A DNA stretch of 64,000 bases, taken from the NCBI GenBank assembly GCA_963383645.1, contig OY726559.1:109948235-110012234 (forward strand). Direction: 5' to 3'. Under the pieces are notes generated by a model. That model did no database searches, was not told where the DNA came from, and was given only the letters and a program-made list of their open reading frames with translations. Positions 44,578 to 55,691 of this stretch are shown here, piece after piece (positions within the stretch are counted from its first letter, which is position 1; every line of letters starts with the position of its first letter). Both the position numbers and the translations under genes were made by a program. The stretch is from Muscardinus avellanarius. Lineage: Eukaryota > Chordata > Mammalia > Rodentia > Gliridae.

Positions 44578-44580
44578 AAA
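44337..44580 (+). repeat. SINE with a (CAA)n tail
   Basis: Copy at about 44,337-44,535, then (CAA)14 to about 44,577. Confidence 0.95.
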
Positions 44581-45740
44581 CTCATTGGCAAATATATTAA
44601 TTAGCTAGAGGTGAAAGAATTGAAAAAAATATTTCATGCAAATTGAAGCTTAAAGTTAGCAGGGGTAGCTACTCTCATATCTGAAAAAGTAGATTTCAAC
44701 CCAAAACTTGTCGGAAGCAGCAAAGAGGGTCACTTTTTACTAATAAAGAGAACAATCCAACAAGAAGACATAATGATACTAAACATTTATGTGCTAAACG
44801 TTGATATACCCCTTTGCATAAAACAAACACTGCTAGACATCAACTCTCAGATAGACCCCAAATACAATAATACTGGGAGACAAGAGATGTATACGACTCT
44901 TTAGACCTAAATAATACTATAAATAAAATGGACTAACAGACATTTACAGCACACTTCACTCAACAATGATTGAATTCACATTTTTATCAGCTGCTCATGG
45001 GACCTCCTTTTATTAATAAAATACTAGCAATTCACACCTAAAACCATATCAACAAGGTTGGGCATCACAATCCAGGTGGTTTCATTCAAAGGATGCAAGA
45101 TTGGTTAAATATATACAAGTCACTAATTATAATTTATCATATAAATACAACCAAGAGCAAAACTTACATACATCTGCATAAACGCAGAAAAAGCATTTGA
45201 CAAAACCCAACACCCATTTATGTTAAAAAAACACTGAAGAAATAAAGGACAGAAGGAACTTACTTGAACATTTTAATAAACCCAGAAGCAGTCATCATAC
45301 TGAACAAGAAAAAAAGTGAAAAAAATCTCCTGTAAAATCAGGAACAAGACAAAGCATAAGGCAAAGACTTGCTGGATTTGAGTACATCAAATATAAATAC
45401 AAGCAAACTCTGTGACCCACCCATATAGTCCAGTCCAACCCACACAGCTCCACAAGAAGACTCATGCAAGACTGCCCATCATAAGGTTGTTTCTGGTTGC
45501 AGGGAATTGGAACTGACTTTGATGTCTGTCTCTAAAGCAAGGGATAAGCAAAACATGGTGGATTACATGCTAGCAAATACCATGTGTTGGTCAGAGGGAC
45601 AGAATCTGATTCAAAAAAGCAATAACAGATTTGGAGCAATAGCGCCATATCATATATATAGACACCAACTATCTATGTGTAGCCAATATTGTATCTTCTA
45701 CAAGAGTACATTCACACCTGAGGGCTTATATCAAAAGCAG
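44581..45740 (+). mobile_element. Old L1 ORF2 fragments, plus orientation
   Basis: Pieces with typical L1 ORF2 wording: AATCCAACAAGAAGACATAA at about 44,755, GGATGCAAGATTGGTTAAAT at about 45,092, and AACGCAGAAAAAGCATTTGA at about 45,181. From 45,490 comes the GGTTGCAGGGAATTGG and AAACATGGTGGATTACATGC part. They are in order but with internal deletions and many stops. Confidence 0.75.
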
Positions 45741-46149
45741 AGCACTGCTGCCTATGAGTAAGGGTGAACACCAGAACAGGAATTAGGGATGAAAGGAAGA
45801 GAAATAAAATAAAAACAAAGGGCGATTCTTGTATGGACTGATGATGGTGGTGAAATAAAAACTAAGGAATTTTGATAAACTCAACTCTCCATCCCTACAT
45901 CCAAGAAAAGAAAAAGAAAGATGGTGGTAGATGAGGGCTACAGTCCCACTATGGTTGTTAGAGATTAGAGTGGGTCTGGTCTCTTGAGTTGAAAGGTTCC
46001 TTAGCATCGGGGCATCTCTAATTTCTTCTCCAGACAGAAATAATTTCCTCTGCTCCCTGGAGGTAAGTCACCCTCCACGTGAGTCACACACAGGTAGGAC
46101 TGTTAGCAAACAGAAGAGCCCAGTGGATCAGTGTCCTTACATTTGGCTA
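45741..46149. other. Intergenic DNA
   Basis: Nothing recognised apart from purine-rich patches. Confidence 0.4.
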
Positions 46150-46800
46150 AATCTGCCTTTCCATCAATACCCAACTGCTGGTCCACCACAGACACTAAAA
46201 CCATCAGTGTTCTAATATTGTACTGACAAGTCTAACTCTTCTTCCACAGAACAGCACTTTGAACACTTGAAATTTATACTGGTAGTTTGTCTTCCCTCTT
46301 CCAACCTCACATACCCAGATTTTAGAGTCGCTCCTTCTATGACCTGTTGAAGGTCTTTTAAAAAATGTTGGGGATTCATAGCATGATGTTGATGTCAACC
46401 ATGAAATGCAGCTTGCTCATTGGATAAATGTACTAAAAGCCCATTAAGCATTGTGTCAGATGTGATTGCTTCTAGGAAAGATGTAATTGCAAGATCTCGA
46501 GCATGGTATTCCTCTACAGGATCTTGCAATGTAGGAAGCTCAAACAAATCTCTGCTATCCAGGACAAGTGACATTAGCAAAGAAAATCTAGATACAATTT
46601 AGGTACTGATTCATTCATTCATTCAAACATAGTCATGTAATACGTTTCATTTTCATTGTAGGACTACTGTAGGGTGTGGAAGTCAGAGCATGTTTCTCAG
46701 TACCGTGGAGAAAGAATCACAGATCTATGCAAGTGTCTGGTGTGTCTGACTGAATCAGAGGAAGCAGCTCTCTCCACTCTATGAATACAGAAGCATTTCA
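46150..46800 (-). pseudogene. Decayed protein-like segment, parent not recognised
   Basis: On the minus strand, 46580-46395 reads as a protein-like sequence with no repeat character (SLVLDSRDLFELPTLQDPVE, EYHARDLAITSFLEAITSD, GLLVHLSNEQAAFHG). After a TGA at 46397-46395 the same frame goes on with HQHHAMNPQHFLKDLQQVIE and GATLKSGYVRLEEGRQTT. A further protein-like piece, VVDQQLGIDGKADLAKCKD, follows after more disruptions. No introns are apparent, so a processed pseudogene is the best guess. I could not name the parent gene. An open 5' exon of an unknown gene is less likely because of the stops. Confidence 0.35.
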
Positions 46801-46936
46801 CATCTCTACTTCGTCATAGCTCAAAATTTCTGTGACCCAAGAACTCAGAATGGTTCATGCTCTGAGGATCCAGCCACAATGTCCATTTCAGTCTTTTGGA
46901 AATGTAGAGCTCCTCTCGAATAACACTTGAAGTAAG

Positions 46937-46993
46937 ATGGTGGTGGTGGTGGTGGTGGTGGTGGTGGTGGTGGTGGTGGTGGTGGTGGTGGTG

Positions 46994-47045
<52 letters not shown>
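46937..47045. repeat. (GGT)19 followed by (GA)n
   Basis: An uninterrupted GGT run at 46,938-46,994 passes straight into GA repeats to 47,045. It lies about 400 bases downstream of the SH2D1B stop and may be in its 3' UTR. Confidence 0.95.
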
Positions 47046-47050
<5 letters not shown>

Positions 47051-47451
47051 GTGGATTGAAGATAGTCATAGAAAATTGGTACATTCCAAACTAACAAGGT
47101 TCTAATCAACATTGAACTAGTAGAAAAAATTCAGGAGGACTTAGAATAAGCTGGAAAATGGATGCTACCATGATGCTGCTGTAGTGCCTTTAACTAGGCA
47201 GGCGGTCCCATTCCAAGAAAGAAAAAGGAGAGTGGAGAGGGCCTTCAGAGCTGCTCGTGGCATCTTCTGGGACGAGGCCGACTTCTCTGAAATGGGGAGA
47301 CAGGAGAGTTTTCGCTGTCCAGATCCGAGGGCCAGGGTCTGAGTCGTCTACTAGAATGGGTCATTCCTCGCCTGTTCCTGCAGAGGGAGCCTGCCCCGTG
47401 AGAGCGCTGTCCTTGCTCTTCTCCAGCTCACTTTGTGTAAAGCGCTCGCGG

Positions 47452-47489
47452 TCAAGGCAAGACTTCCACGTAATCATTGCTACTGTCCT
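47452..47489 (-). CDS. SH2D1B: SH2D1B (EAT-2), last coding exon
   Basis: A tiny exon encoding (E)DSSNDYVEVLP and TGA. The tyrosine (residue 125 here) corresponds to human Tyr127, whose phosphorylation is reported to couple EAT-2 to phospholipase C gamma (recalled), so this activating motif is kept. The acceptor is TTCCCCACAG| on the minus strand. Phase 1 agrees with the donor of the exon at 49405-49561. The sequence between the SH2 core and this motif is shorter and different from human. Confidence 0.85.
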
Positions 47490-48137
47490 CTGTGGGGAAA
47501 GCACAGGACCATGAGGCTGTCTCCATACACACCGACCGACCCCACTCCAGGGAGAGAAAAACAGACACCCAGAGACTCCAGTGCCACCTCAAAGCAACGC
47601 CCTGAGGCACAGGGACCTCCTGCCCAAACAGGGGCTTCCTTTACAAGCGGAGCCTCGCCTTTCCAGTATGGAATGTCTATCTGCACCAGTGGAAAACATC
47701 TGACTCTGCTTCTAAGGCAGCAACAGCAAGGGAGGAGGAAGAGGAAGCCGTGGGAGGACCAGGGATTTGCGGTCTCCGTCTGTCAGCGCCAGGCGCAGGA
47801 AGCTGGTGTGCAGAGATGCCCGGCTGGCTGTGGGGGAAGATCTTGGAAGGTTCTTTCTCCCCTTGGGACTTGTGATTATTTTATCATTGTTTAGAAAAAT
47901 ACTATCACCTGCCCAACTACCACCGGAGGCTGGCCTAGACGTGCGTGAGGGATGGGGCGCAGGCGTGAGCCCCCCATTCTGGCTCCATCACTTTTCATAC
48001 TTTTTAATTCTGTAAGTTTTGGTGGAAAAGAGCTGTGATACCTTGTCTGAAGATGGATCTATAGAATGTGACTGTGTTTGTGATGGACACCTGTTCCCGT
48101 GCATGGGAACAGGCTCAGAGCATCAGTGACAGAGAAG

Positions 48138-49097
48138 AGCCTCCCTCTCTCCCTTCCTCCCTCCCTCCCTTCCTTCCTTTTTCCTTCCTCCTTTCCTTCC
48201 TTCACTTTCCCCCTCCCTTTCCTTTTTTCCTCCCTCCCTCTCTCTTTCCCCCTCTTCCTTTCTCTATTTCTTACTGTATTTTGGGATCGCACCCAGGACA
48301 TTCTACCTCCAAGCTACACTCCCAGAATATTTTACTTTTTCATTTTGAAACAGAGCCTCATTAGGTTATTAAGTATCTCATCAAGTTGCTGGGAGTCTCA
48401 CTACATAGCTGAGGCTGGCCTCGACCCTGCAATCCTCCTGTCTCCACCTCCCCAGTAGAGAGATTAGAGGTGTCGAACACCACACCTGGCCTTATTTTTT
48501 AAAATTTGAAACAGAGTCTCACTAAGTTGTTGAGAGCCATGCTAAGTTTCTGAGACCGACCTCAAATCCTCCGTCCACCTGGCTGGCATGTGTTCACCGT
48601 CGCCTGCCACAAAACAACTGCAGCCCCTACATCAAGGATGCAGCCGTGTGTTTTGCCACAGAAGACCAGGATGAAGCTGCTGATGTCTGAATTTAATTGA
48701 CCGTTCACAGATGCTGGATTCTTTCAAGCCCACCCCACAGGGGTGAAGGTGCGCCAGCACAGTAGCTAGGGGTGTGCTTTGGGATGCCTTGGTATAGGTG
48801 GCCCGCCCTCACAGCCACTCACCTTCTCTGCCATGCTTCTGTACCTTTATGGATGCATCTGAGGTCACCTATCACCTGTACTTTATTTTATTCTATTTTG
48901 TGGCATTGGAGATTGAACCTGGGGGCGTTCTACCTTTGAGCTACACCTCACAACCCTATTTTGTTTTTATTTTGAAACAGGTCTCACTAGGTTAATGAGT
49001 GTCTTGCTACTTGTTGAGGGTGCCCTTGAACCTGAAATCCTCCTGACTCAGCCTCCCAAATAGTGGGATTCCAGGTGTGCACCACCTCACCTGGCTT
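48138..49097. repeat. Pyrimidine tract and SINEs in SH2D1B intron 3
   Basis: C/T-only tract at about 48,138-48,267. Minus-strand SINEs (sense to SH2D1B) lie at about 48,275-48,490 and 48,897-49,097, and a diverged partial copy at 48,495-48,600. 48,601-48,896 shows nothing. Confidence 0.9.
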
Positions 49098-49404
49098 TTA
49101 CCAGACACTTTGTAAATGAATTCTGAGCGCACAGGAGCAGCATGGAACAGCTGAGCCCTTGAAGAGGCAGTTAGGGTGTTTTCTTGTTTAAAAATCTGCC
49201 CCTGTGTCAGGTGATCCCCAAGCCTGAGCAAAAAAGGTCTCAGCATGAGTCTGAAGTCACGTACTATTCCAGCCCTCCCAGCCCACACCCTCCAGAGGTA
49301 ACGGCCTAGAAAAGAACGTCCACTTGTATCAGGTCTATGGAGCAGGACATCAGTGGACACCGACGCAGCGTCTTTCTGACCCGAGAGAAAGTGAATCATA
49401 GTAC

Positions 49405-49561
49405 CATCTGGCCGTGGCTGAGACATTCTCCATCGCAGGCTGGGGCTGCTTCTCTTCACTGGCTTTGAGAGGTGAATCACCAGCCCTTGATCTGGCTTCT
49501 CAAACTTTGAGATCAGTTCCCTGAGGTTTGGGAAGATGAGCCGTGGACTTCCTTCTGTAGT
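49405..49561 (-). CDS. SH2D1B: SH2D1B (EAT-2), third coding exon
   Basis: Encodes TTEGSPRLIFPNLRELISKF, EKPDQGLVIHLSKPVKRSSP and SLRWR. This is the C-terminal half of the SH2 domain and nearly matches the recalled human exon. It then runs on as MSQPRPD to the donor CAGATG|GTACTA. I placed the donor here, rather than directly after RWR, because no GT is available there and this one keeps phase 1 with the last exon. The acceptor is TTTGCAG|ACTACA. The donor assignment is the least certain border of the gene. Confidence 0.88.
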
Positions 49562-49739
49562 CTGCAAAGATACAAGAAGGATGTCACTTGGCATGGGTTC
49601 CATCGTGTGTGAACTGGGACGCTTCTTGAAAGAGGGTTTTCAGGGCCACTTCTGTGCACTGACAGCTTGAACTCACAAGGTCGGGGCCCACATTAGGGAT
49701 CTCACCAGCAGCAGTGCTTAGAGCTCACTGTTTGTTTGT

Positions 49740-49802
49740 GTTCTGTGTTTGTGATACTGGCTATGAAACCCAGAGTCACTCTCTTTCTGAGCTACACCCC
49801 AG

Positions 49803-49838
<36 letters not shown>

Positions 49839-50150
49839 TACTGGGGATGGAACCCAGGGGGTGTTCTACCTCTAGGCTACACCACCAGACCTATTTTATT
49901 TTTTATTTGGAAACAGAGTCTTGACAAGTTGCTGAGAGCCTCACTAAGTTGCTGAGGCAAGCCACAAACTTGTGATCCTCCTGTGTTGGCCTCCCAAGTA
50001 TTGGGATTACAGGCTTGCACCACCATGCCCAGTTTTTATTTTGAAACAGGAGCTCAGTAAATTGCTGAGACTAACCTCATACCTGCTGGGTCTCCTGTCT
50101 CAGCCTCCCATGTACTGGAATTACAGGTGTGCACCGCAGTGCTCTGCCTT
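49740..50150 (-). repeat. SINEs and (GT)n in SH2D1B intron 2
   Basis: An ID half at about 49,745-49,804, (GT)16 at 49,805-49,837, a dimeric copy at 49,838-50,032 and a partial left half to 50,150. They are in sense orientation relative to SH2D1B and end close to exon 2. Confidence 0.9.
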
Positions 50151-50434
50151 TTTTCTTAGAATTTTATTGGCGTGATACAGTTGGACACCTTGGTGGGATT
50201 TAGAGCTTGGAGCATTCTGGCCACAGACAGCAGCAGAGCTATTGGCCTCTGCACTCTGGAACAGCAGGCAGGGTGGTGTAAGAGCAGAAGCCCACACAAT
50301 GCCTTCCTATTTTCTGTAGAGAAAGATACGCTAAGGGTCTGACTCCCAGCTGCATGCAGCACCTTCACATGGTCACATCTTGGGTTCAAGAGATGACCTC
50401 AGGTTTTGCTGAAGAGGTCCCTATGGGTTCTTAC

Positions 50435-50498
50435 CTGTATCCTGTAATAGCCGTGCTTCTCTCTGAAGATCCGGTATGTGTAGACAAGATTTTTAAAC
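50435..50498 (-). CDS. SH2D1B: SH2D1B (EAT-2), second coding exon
   Basis: 64 bases encoding (S)FKNLVYTYRIFREKHGYYRIQ, the central beta strands of the SH2 domain, almost identical to human. The minus-strand borders are TTCCCACAG|GTTTAA and ATACAG|GTAAGA. It completes the serine codon split after the first exon and ends in phase 0. Confidence 0.95.
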
Positions 50499-50559
50499 CT
50501 GTGGGAAGACACCTGTGTGAATTACAACACAGTGTGCTCGTGTACGAGCCCAGGTAGCA

Positions 50560-51500
50560 TCTGCCGTTCTATTTTATCCACAATGTCTTTGTCAATCTTG
50601 GATCTCAAAGGTAAGTGTGTGATGCATTTTAGGTCCTCTCATTTGTGCAGATTTTGGAAGAAATGGGGTCTTTGAAATGGGGGGGGGCCTTATCATGATG
50701 GTGGAAGTCTGGACTCTGGAAAGAGGACAGGAGAAGGAACTCACAGCTCTGTGTCTGAGTGCATCGCCCCACGCTTCCATTTAGTTCTAAGTTGATACAG
50801 TCTACAAAACGTCGCTGAGGGCGCCTGTACTGTTTATTAAATGACTTGTCATTGACTGCAGTAGAGATCGTTGGTTTAACTAAAACATATGAATAAAAAG
50901 CTGAGGCCGGGTGTGGTGGGCACACTTGGAATCCTGGCATTCGGGAGGCTGAGACAGGAGGATCGTGGCTTGCGGCCAGCCTCAGCTATTTAGTGAGGCC
51001 CTTTGCAACTCAGTGGGATCCTGTTTCAAAATAAAGACTAAAAAATAGGACAGGGGTGTAGCCTGGAGGTATAATGCCCCTGGGCTCCATCCCTGGTACT
51101 GCAAAAAAAAAAAAAAATGTTAATTGTTCCAAATTACACCTGATCTATTGGGAAAAAAAGGTAAAAATTATAAATAACCTAAATATATAATTATGTTTAA
51201 ATTTTAGATAATCAAGGTATATGGCTCAGTAGAAGTTTGTTTTCTTTCTTTTTTTTCTGAACTCTACGATTTCCCAAAGATCTCAAGCTGAGAATTGCAC
51301 ATGACTCTCAGGACAGTATAAAGATGGTGTCACTGTCCTCCCTAGGGAGGGTGGGCAGGAGCACCAGGCCAGTCCTTCTCTTCTGGCTGTAGAAAGCCCC
51401 TCCTCTTTCACCTCCACAGGTGAGCCCTTGCATCGGCCAGTCTCCGTCCCATTCTGACTCCACCGATGGATCGCAGGCAGACCCACTTCCAGCTCCTCAC
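50560..51500. other. SH2D1B intron 1, proximal part
   Basis: A plus-strand SINE lies at about 50,910-51,105 with an A-tail. Otherwise AT-rich intron, no other feature seen. Confidence 0.6.
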
Positions 51501-51960
51501 ACTCGCAGTCTCTGAGCTGGTGTTGGGGTGAGACGCTGCTTCCTGCCCCTCTCCGAGTGGCTTTGTGGCCGGGCCAGCTGCCCCCGGCCAGCTTCCTCTG
51601 CAGTTCCTTCCTTTATTTCTAACTCCTCAGGTCCCCTCGCCCAACTGAGCCCCTAGGTGGGAGCCGAGCACAAGGTGCCCTAGCAGGGTTCTGCACCCGC
51701 TGCTCTGCTCGGGCGCTCTGTTGCGGTCGCTGGTCCCAGGGCGACCTCCTCACGCACATTTCACCGGAGCAGGCACACCCTGGCATGCCGGGTTTGGGCG
51801 CGGGTAAGTTATGGAATCAGAAGCTACAGGCTCCTCACAAACTAGGGCTGTCATCGCCCACTGCAAAGGGTTTGCAAGGGATAAAGACATGCTTTGCACA
51901 CTCTTTGGCAAAGGATAAAGAGAAGGACATGCTTTGCACATGGTTTGTTTGGAGGAAATA
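51480..51960. repeat. Duplicated block, copy 1 (SH2D1B intron 1)
   Basis: Aligns by eye with 61,880-62,310 in the same orientation. Shared words are TGAGACGCT, GAGCCCCTAG, GAGCACAAGG, TGCTCTGCTCGG, CAGGCACACCCTGGC and GGAATCAGAAGCTACAG. The origin is unknown: an LTR family or a segmental duplication. Confidence 0.7.
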
Positions 51961-52142
51961 TCTATTTGTGGCAGGGTTTTTCCCTACAGAGCCACAAGCA
52001 GGCCATACGTCAGTGGTAACTTCAGATTTGTTTATGGATTCGGTTCATAGGCCAAAGCTTCTTGTGCTAAGTAAGGCTTGATTCCCCATACAGCAGCTTG
52101 GGATTTCCCCAGCATACAGTGTTTGGATAGAAGTAAAAATTT

Positions 52143-52144
<2 letters not shown>

Positions 52145-52189
<45 letters not shown>

Positions 52190-52380
52190 GGGGATGAAAC
52201 CCAGGGGATTTCTACCTCTGAGCTACACCCCTATCCTATTTTTTATTCTTTTATCTTGAAACAGGGTCTCACTGAGTTGCAAGGGTCTCACTAAGTAGCT
52301 GAGGCTGTCCGTGAACCATGATCCTCTTGTCTCAGGCTCCCAAGTACTGGGATTACAAGTGTGCCCACCATGCCCGGCTA
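52145..52380 (-). repeat. (GT)22 and SINE
   Basis: GT repeats at about 52,145-52,186 run directly into the reversed 3' end of a minus-strand SINE (52,187-52,380). Confidence 0.95.
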
Positions 52381-52734
52381 TGCATAACCTTTTTCTGCAC
52401 AAATGGGACCATATTTTGCACCTTGCCCTTTGCAACAGTAGGTTTGGAAGGTGTTTTCTACCTTGCGTAGGCTGACCCAGTCTTGTTAATGGACACCTTC
52501 CATTGAGCCCACAGATGTAGCCTCAGGACCCTAGGTGGGACTCTTCCTTTTGTGCAATTATACCCATAAGATAGTTTTTCATTAGTGAAATTTTGGGCCA
52601 AGGATGATCACTTTACATGTTGACCTCGTTGCTGGTCAGAGACCTTAGCAGCCCCTGTGTACCAGGACCTGCTGCTCCACCCTCAGCTATTCTGGATTGT
52701 CTTGTGGTCTCATTTTTTGTTGTTGTTGTTGTTG

Positions 52735-53060
52735 TTTTGGTGGTACTGGGGTTCCTGGAAGCCCTTCTACCTCCAGGCTACACTCCCAGACTTATTTTTA
52801 CATTTTTATTTGGAAACAGGGTCTCCTAAGCCAGCGCGCGCGGCTGGCTTCGAACCTGCGCGATCCTCCTGTCTCTGTCTCCCAAGCGTGGGGATTACAA
52901 GCGTGTGCCACCACGCCCGGCTTGTTGTTGTTTTTAAAACAGGGTCTCACTAAGTCGCTGAGGGCCTCGCTAAGTTGCTGAGGCTGGCCTCCAGCCTGTG
53001 ACCCTCCCGTCTCAGCCTCTCAGTACTGGGCTTATAGGCTTGGGCCACTGTGCCCAGAGT
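52735..53060 (-). repeat. TTCCAGGAACC-type SINE plus partial SINE
   Basis: Variant copy at about 52,738-52,922, preceded by (TTG)n, and a partial copy at 52,935-53,055. Confidence 0.9.
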
Positions 53061-53599
53061 GATAGTTTCATTTCTTGCCTGCCTCTCGAAGGTCCCGCCC
53101 CCTCTCAACAAGGCCACACCTGGGACCGAGTGTCCAACACTCGAACCACACCCACACCATAACAGAAACTACCAAAGGTTACAAGTGCATACACAGTCAA
53201 CACCTCAGGTCACCTGAAAGTACAAACTGGTGACCCCTCGGGCTATCTTCCTTACACCTGCATCTCCAACGCCAATTAAAGAAGCAGGCGTCTCTGGGTG
53301 ACGAGGGGCCTTTCGTCACCCCAGCTCTGATTCTAGGAAGCGGGAGGCTCATCCTGGGGAGCACAGACCCTGCCTAGCCAGACGTTGGTCTGACTTCCCA
53401 GCCCGCCAGCCCTGTGAGCCTCTTTATGGATCCAGTTTCCAGAAAACTCTCCAAAGTCCATTTGGCAAGATTCCCTCACCATCCATTTGGCAAGGTCTGC
53501 CTCCTTCACCATCCGATTCTTCTGGCCTGTCTTCTAGAATCCTGGGAGGTCAGCTTAGCTAGATCTCTGTTACCGGGTGATTTTCTTTCCACTGACCCC

Positions 53600-53639
<40 letters not shown>

Positions 53640-53800
53640 TCTCTGCTTCTTGGTTAAAATTTCCACACTGTACTCTCCCCTGCTGCGAGTCCCTCTGCAG
53701 TGTCCCTTGCACCTGCCACATGATTCTCAATACTGTCCATCTCGTCATGCTTTATTTACTGTCATTGAATACTTCTCTTTTTTTCTCTTTCTTTTCTTTG
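53061..53800. other. SH2D1B intron 1, middle part
   Basis: Single-copy looking. A CA run lies at 53,604-53,633. No other feature recognised. Confidence 0.5.
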
Positions 53801-54150
53801 CCTTATTTTTTAGTTTTGAAACAGGTCTCACTCGGTTGCTGTGGGTCTTGCTAAATTGCTGGTGCTGTTTTTTGTTTTGTTTTTGTTGTTTGTTTTTATC
53901 TACCTCCAAGCTACACCCCCAGCCCTATTTTTGATTAATTTGAAACAGGGTCTCACTGAGTTGCAGAGGGCCTCAATAAGTAGCTGAGGCTGTCCGCAAA
54001 CCATGATCCTCCTGTCTCAGCCTCCCAAATGCTGGGATTACAAGCATGCACCACCACGCCCCGCTGCTGAAGCTGTTCCTGAAGCCATCTTCCTCTAGTC
54101 TCAGCCTCCCAAGCACTGGGATTACAGACATGCCCACCACACCCAGCTTG
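53801..54150 (-). repeat. Interrupted SINE and partial copy
   Basis: A minus-strand copy whose ID part is replaced by a T/G-rich insert at about 53,868-53,898, then a left-half remnant at 54,075-54,150. 54,151-54,634 leads to SH2D1B exon 1 and shows no repeat. Confidence 0.8.
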
Positions 54151-54634
54151 CCTGGGATTCCATACTTAAGCCAGGCTCTGGAAACACCAGCAAGCCTGAA
54201 CACAAAGAAGTCACTTGAGAAATACGAGTCTCTGTTTCTGCCCCTCTGAAATGCTGTTACTGTTTGCTTAGAGAGACCACCAGAGGAATGAAAGAAAATG
54301 AGGTTGGGAGAAGGAGCACTTTGCAGATCTAACAACAAAATGCAAAATAGCCTTCGTAGGTGACGCATCGCCAGCAGAAGTCATAGGCTTTCAGACTGGA
54401 GTTTCATAAGGAGCCCTAGTCTTCTCCCTGCTGCAAGTCAACAGGCTTGTGAAGAGTGGGGTCTGGCATCTCCACCTTCTCTCACTCCCAAGCCTGACCT
54501 TCCCCAGCCCTCTTCTGCTACTCTGCTAGCAGTGTCTGCACCGGGGAGTGGCCGCGCGCCCCTTGCTCCCCTCTGGGCAGCGTATTCTGGCTGTGAACCC
54601 TTAGGCTGGGGCGTGTGGAAGCCAGGCTACTCAC

Positions 54635-54768
54635 GAGACGCAGAGGCACAGGACCCCCGGCACAGACTCGCTGTCCCTGAGCAGAAAGTTGCCATCCACG
54701 CCGTCGCTGAGCAGCAGGCGCTCGCAGCCCCGCTTGCTCAGGGGGCCGTGGTAGTAGGGCAGGTCCAT
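54635..54768 (-). CDS. SH2D1B: SH2D1B (EAT-2), first coding exon
   Basis: SH2D1B is a single-SH2 adaptor of the SAP family. It binds phosphotyrosine motifs in the tails of SLAM-family receptors in natural killer and myeloid cells. This exon starts [20 protein letters not shown] and contains [13 protein letters not shown], the FLVR-type phosphotyrosine pocket with Arg31 intact, ending LCLCV(S). The donor is GTCTC|GTGAGT. The four exons join without a frame break into 130 residues (human 132 as recalled), so the gene looks functional. Mouse and rat carry two tandem copies; only one is seen here, although the flank beyond 64,000 is not visible. Confidence 0.95.
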
Positions 54769-54882
54769 GGAGAGCCCCGCCACCCTGAGACCCAGCTCCA
54801 GGCCGAGCCCTAGAAACCCTTCCTCCTGTCTGGGGTGGGGATGAGATAGTGGCCCGGGGCGTAGGTCAGCTTCACACTTTCA

Positions 54883-54892
54883 GGAAGTGAAA
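54883..54892 (+). promoter_or_regulatory. ETS-IRF composite (EICE-like) site upstream of SH2D1B
   Basis: GGAAGTGAAA fits the GGAANNGAAA composite element bound by PU.1 or other ETS factors with IRF4/IRF8. It lies about 115 bases upstream of the SH2D1B start codon, where a promoter or 5' UTR is expected for this NK/myeloid gene. Binding is inferred from the motif only. Confidence 0.4.
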
Positions 54893-55020
54893 GGGCGTGG
54901 CGGTGCAGTGACCAACACTGTTCAGGGAGGCTTTCAGAGCAGCCCAGCACCTCCAGCAGGGCCTGACCACTCTGGCCACTGGTTCTCTCTCTGGGAGTCC
55001 AGCACACATTCTGCTGAACC

Positions 55021-55060
55021 GAGCTGAGCTGAGCTGAGCTGAGCTGAGCTGAGCTGAGCT
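55021..55060. repeat. (GAGCT)8 array upstream of SH2D1B
   Basis: Eight perfect copies of the pentamer, about 250 bases upstream of the SH2D1B start codon. The unit resembles the core of immunoglobulin switch repeats and presents overlapping AGCT sites. Confidence 0.95.
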
Positions 55061-55414
55061 CAGGATGGCCACTCAATGCCTGCTATGTCCACACATGGTG
55101 AGACCCCTACAAGAGCCACTCTCCTGAGGGTCAAAGGACACAGAATGTAAGGCGGAGCCGTGGCTTCGCACCACCACCTCAGACAGGCCCCAGCCATGAG
55201 CCAGCTGACCTGGGGCCAAACCCCAAATCAGCCTTTCTGCCGCTAAGTGATTCTCGTTCTATGCTCTGGTCCCAGCCATGACACACTGGCTGTAGTTAGT
55301 GCAAGGAAGCTCTTTCTGGGTAGAAGAATAGACTAATTAGGACCAGGTTTGGAGAGCCTCAGATGTTTTGAGTTCCTATTTTATTTATGTATTTATGCAT
55401 TTATGTATTTATTT

Positions 55415-55645
55415 TTGCAGTACTGGAGATGGAACCCAGGGAACATACTATCTCTGAGCTCCACCCCCAGCCCTATTTTTTATTCTTAATTTTGAAACAG
55501 GGTCTCACTGAGTTGCAAAGGGCCTAAGTTGCTGAGGCTGGCCTCGAACCCAGTCCTCCAGTCTCAGCCTCCCAAGTGCTGGGATTACAAGCATGCACCA
55601 CCACACCCAGCTTCTTTTTTTTCTTCTCTTCTCTTCTCTTCTCTT

Positions 55646-55691
<46 letters not shown>

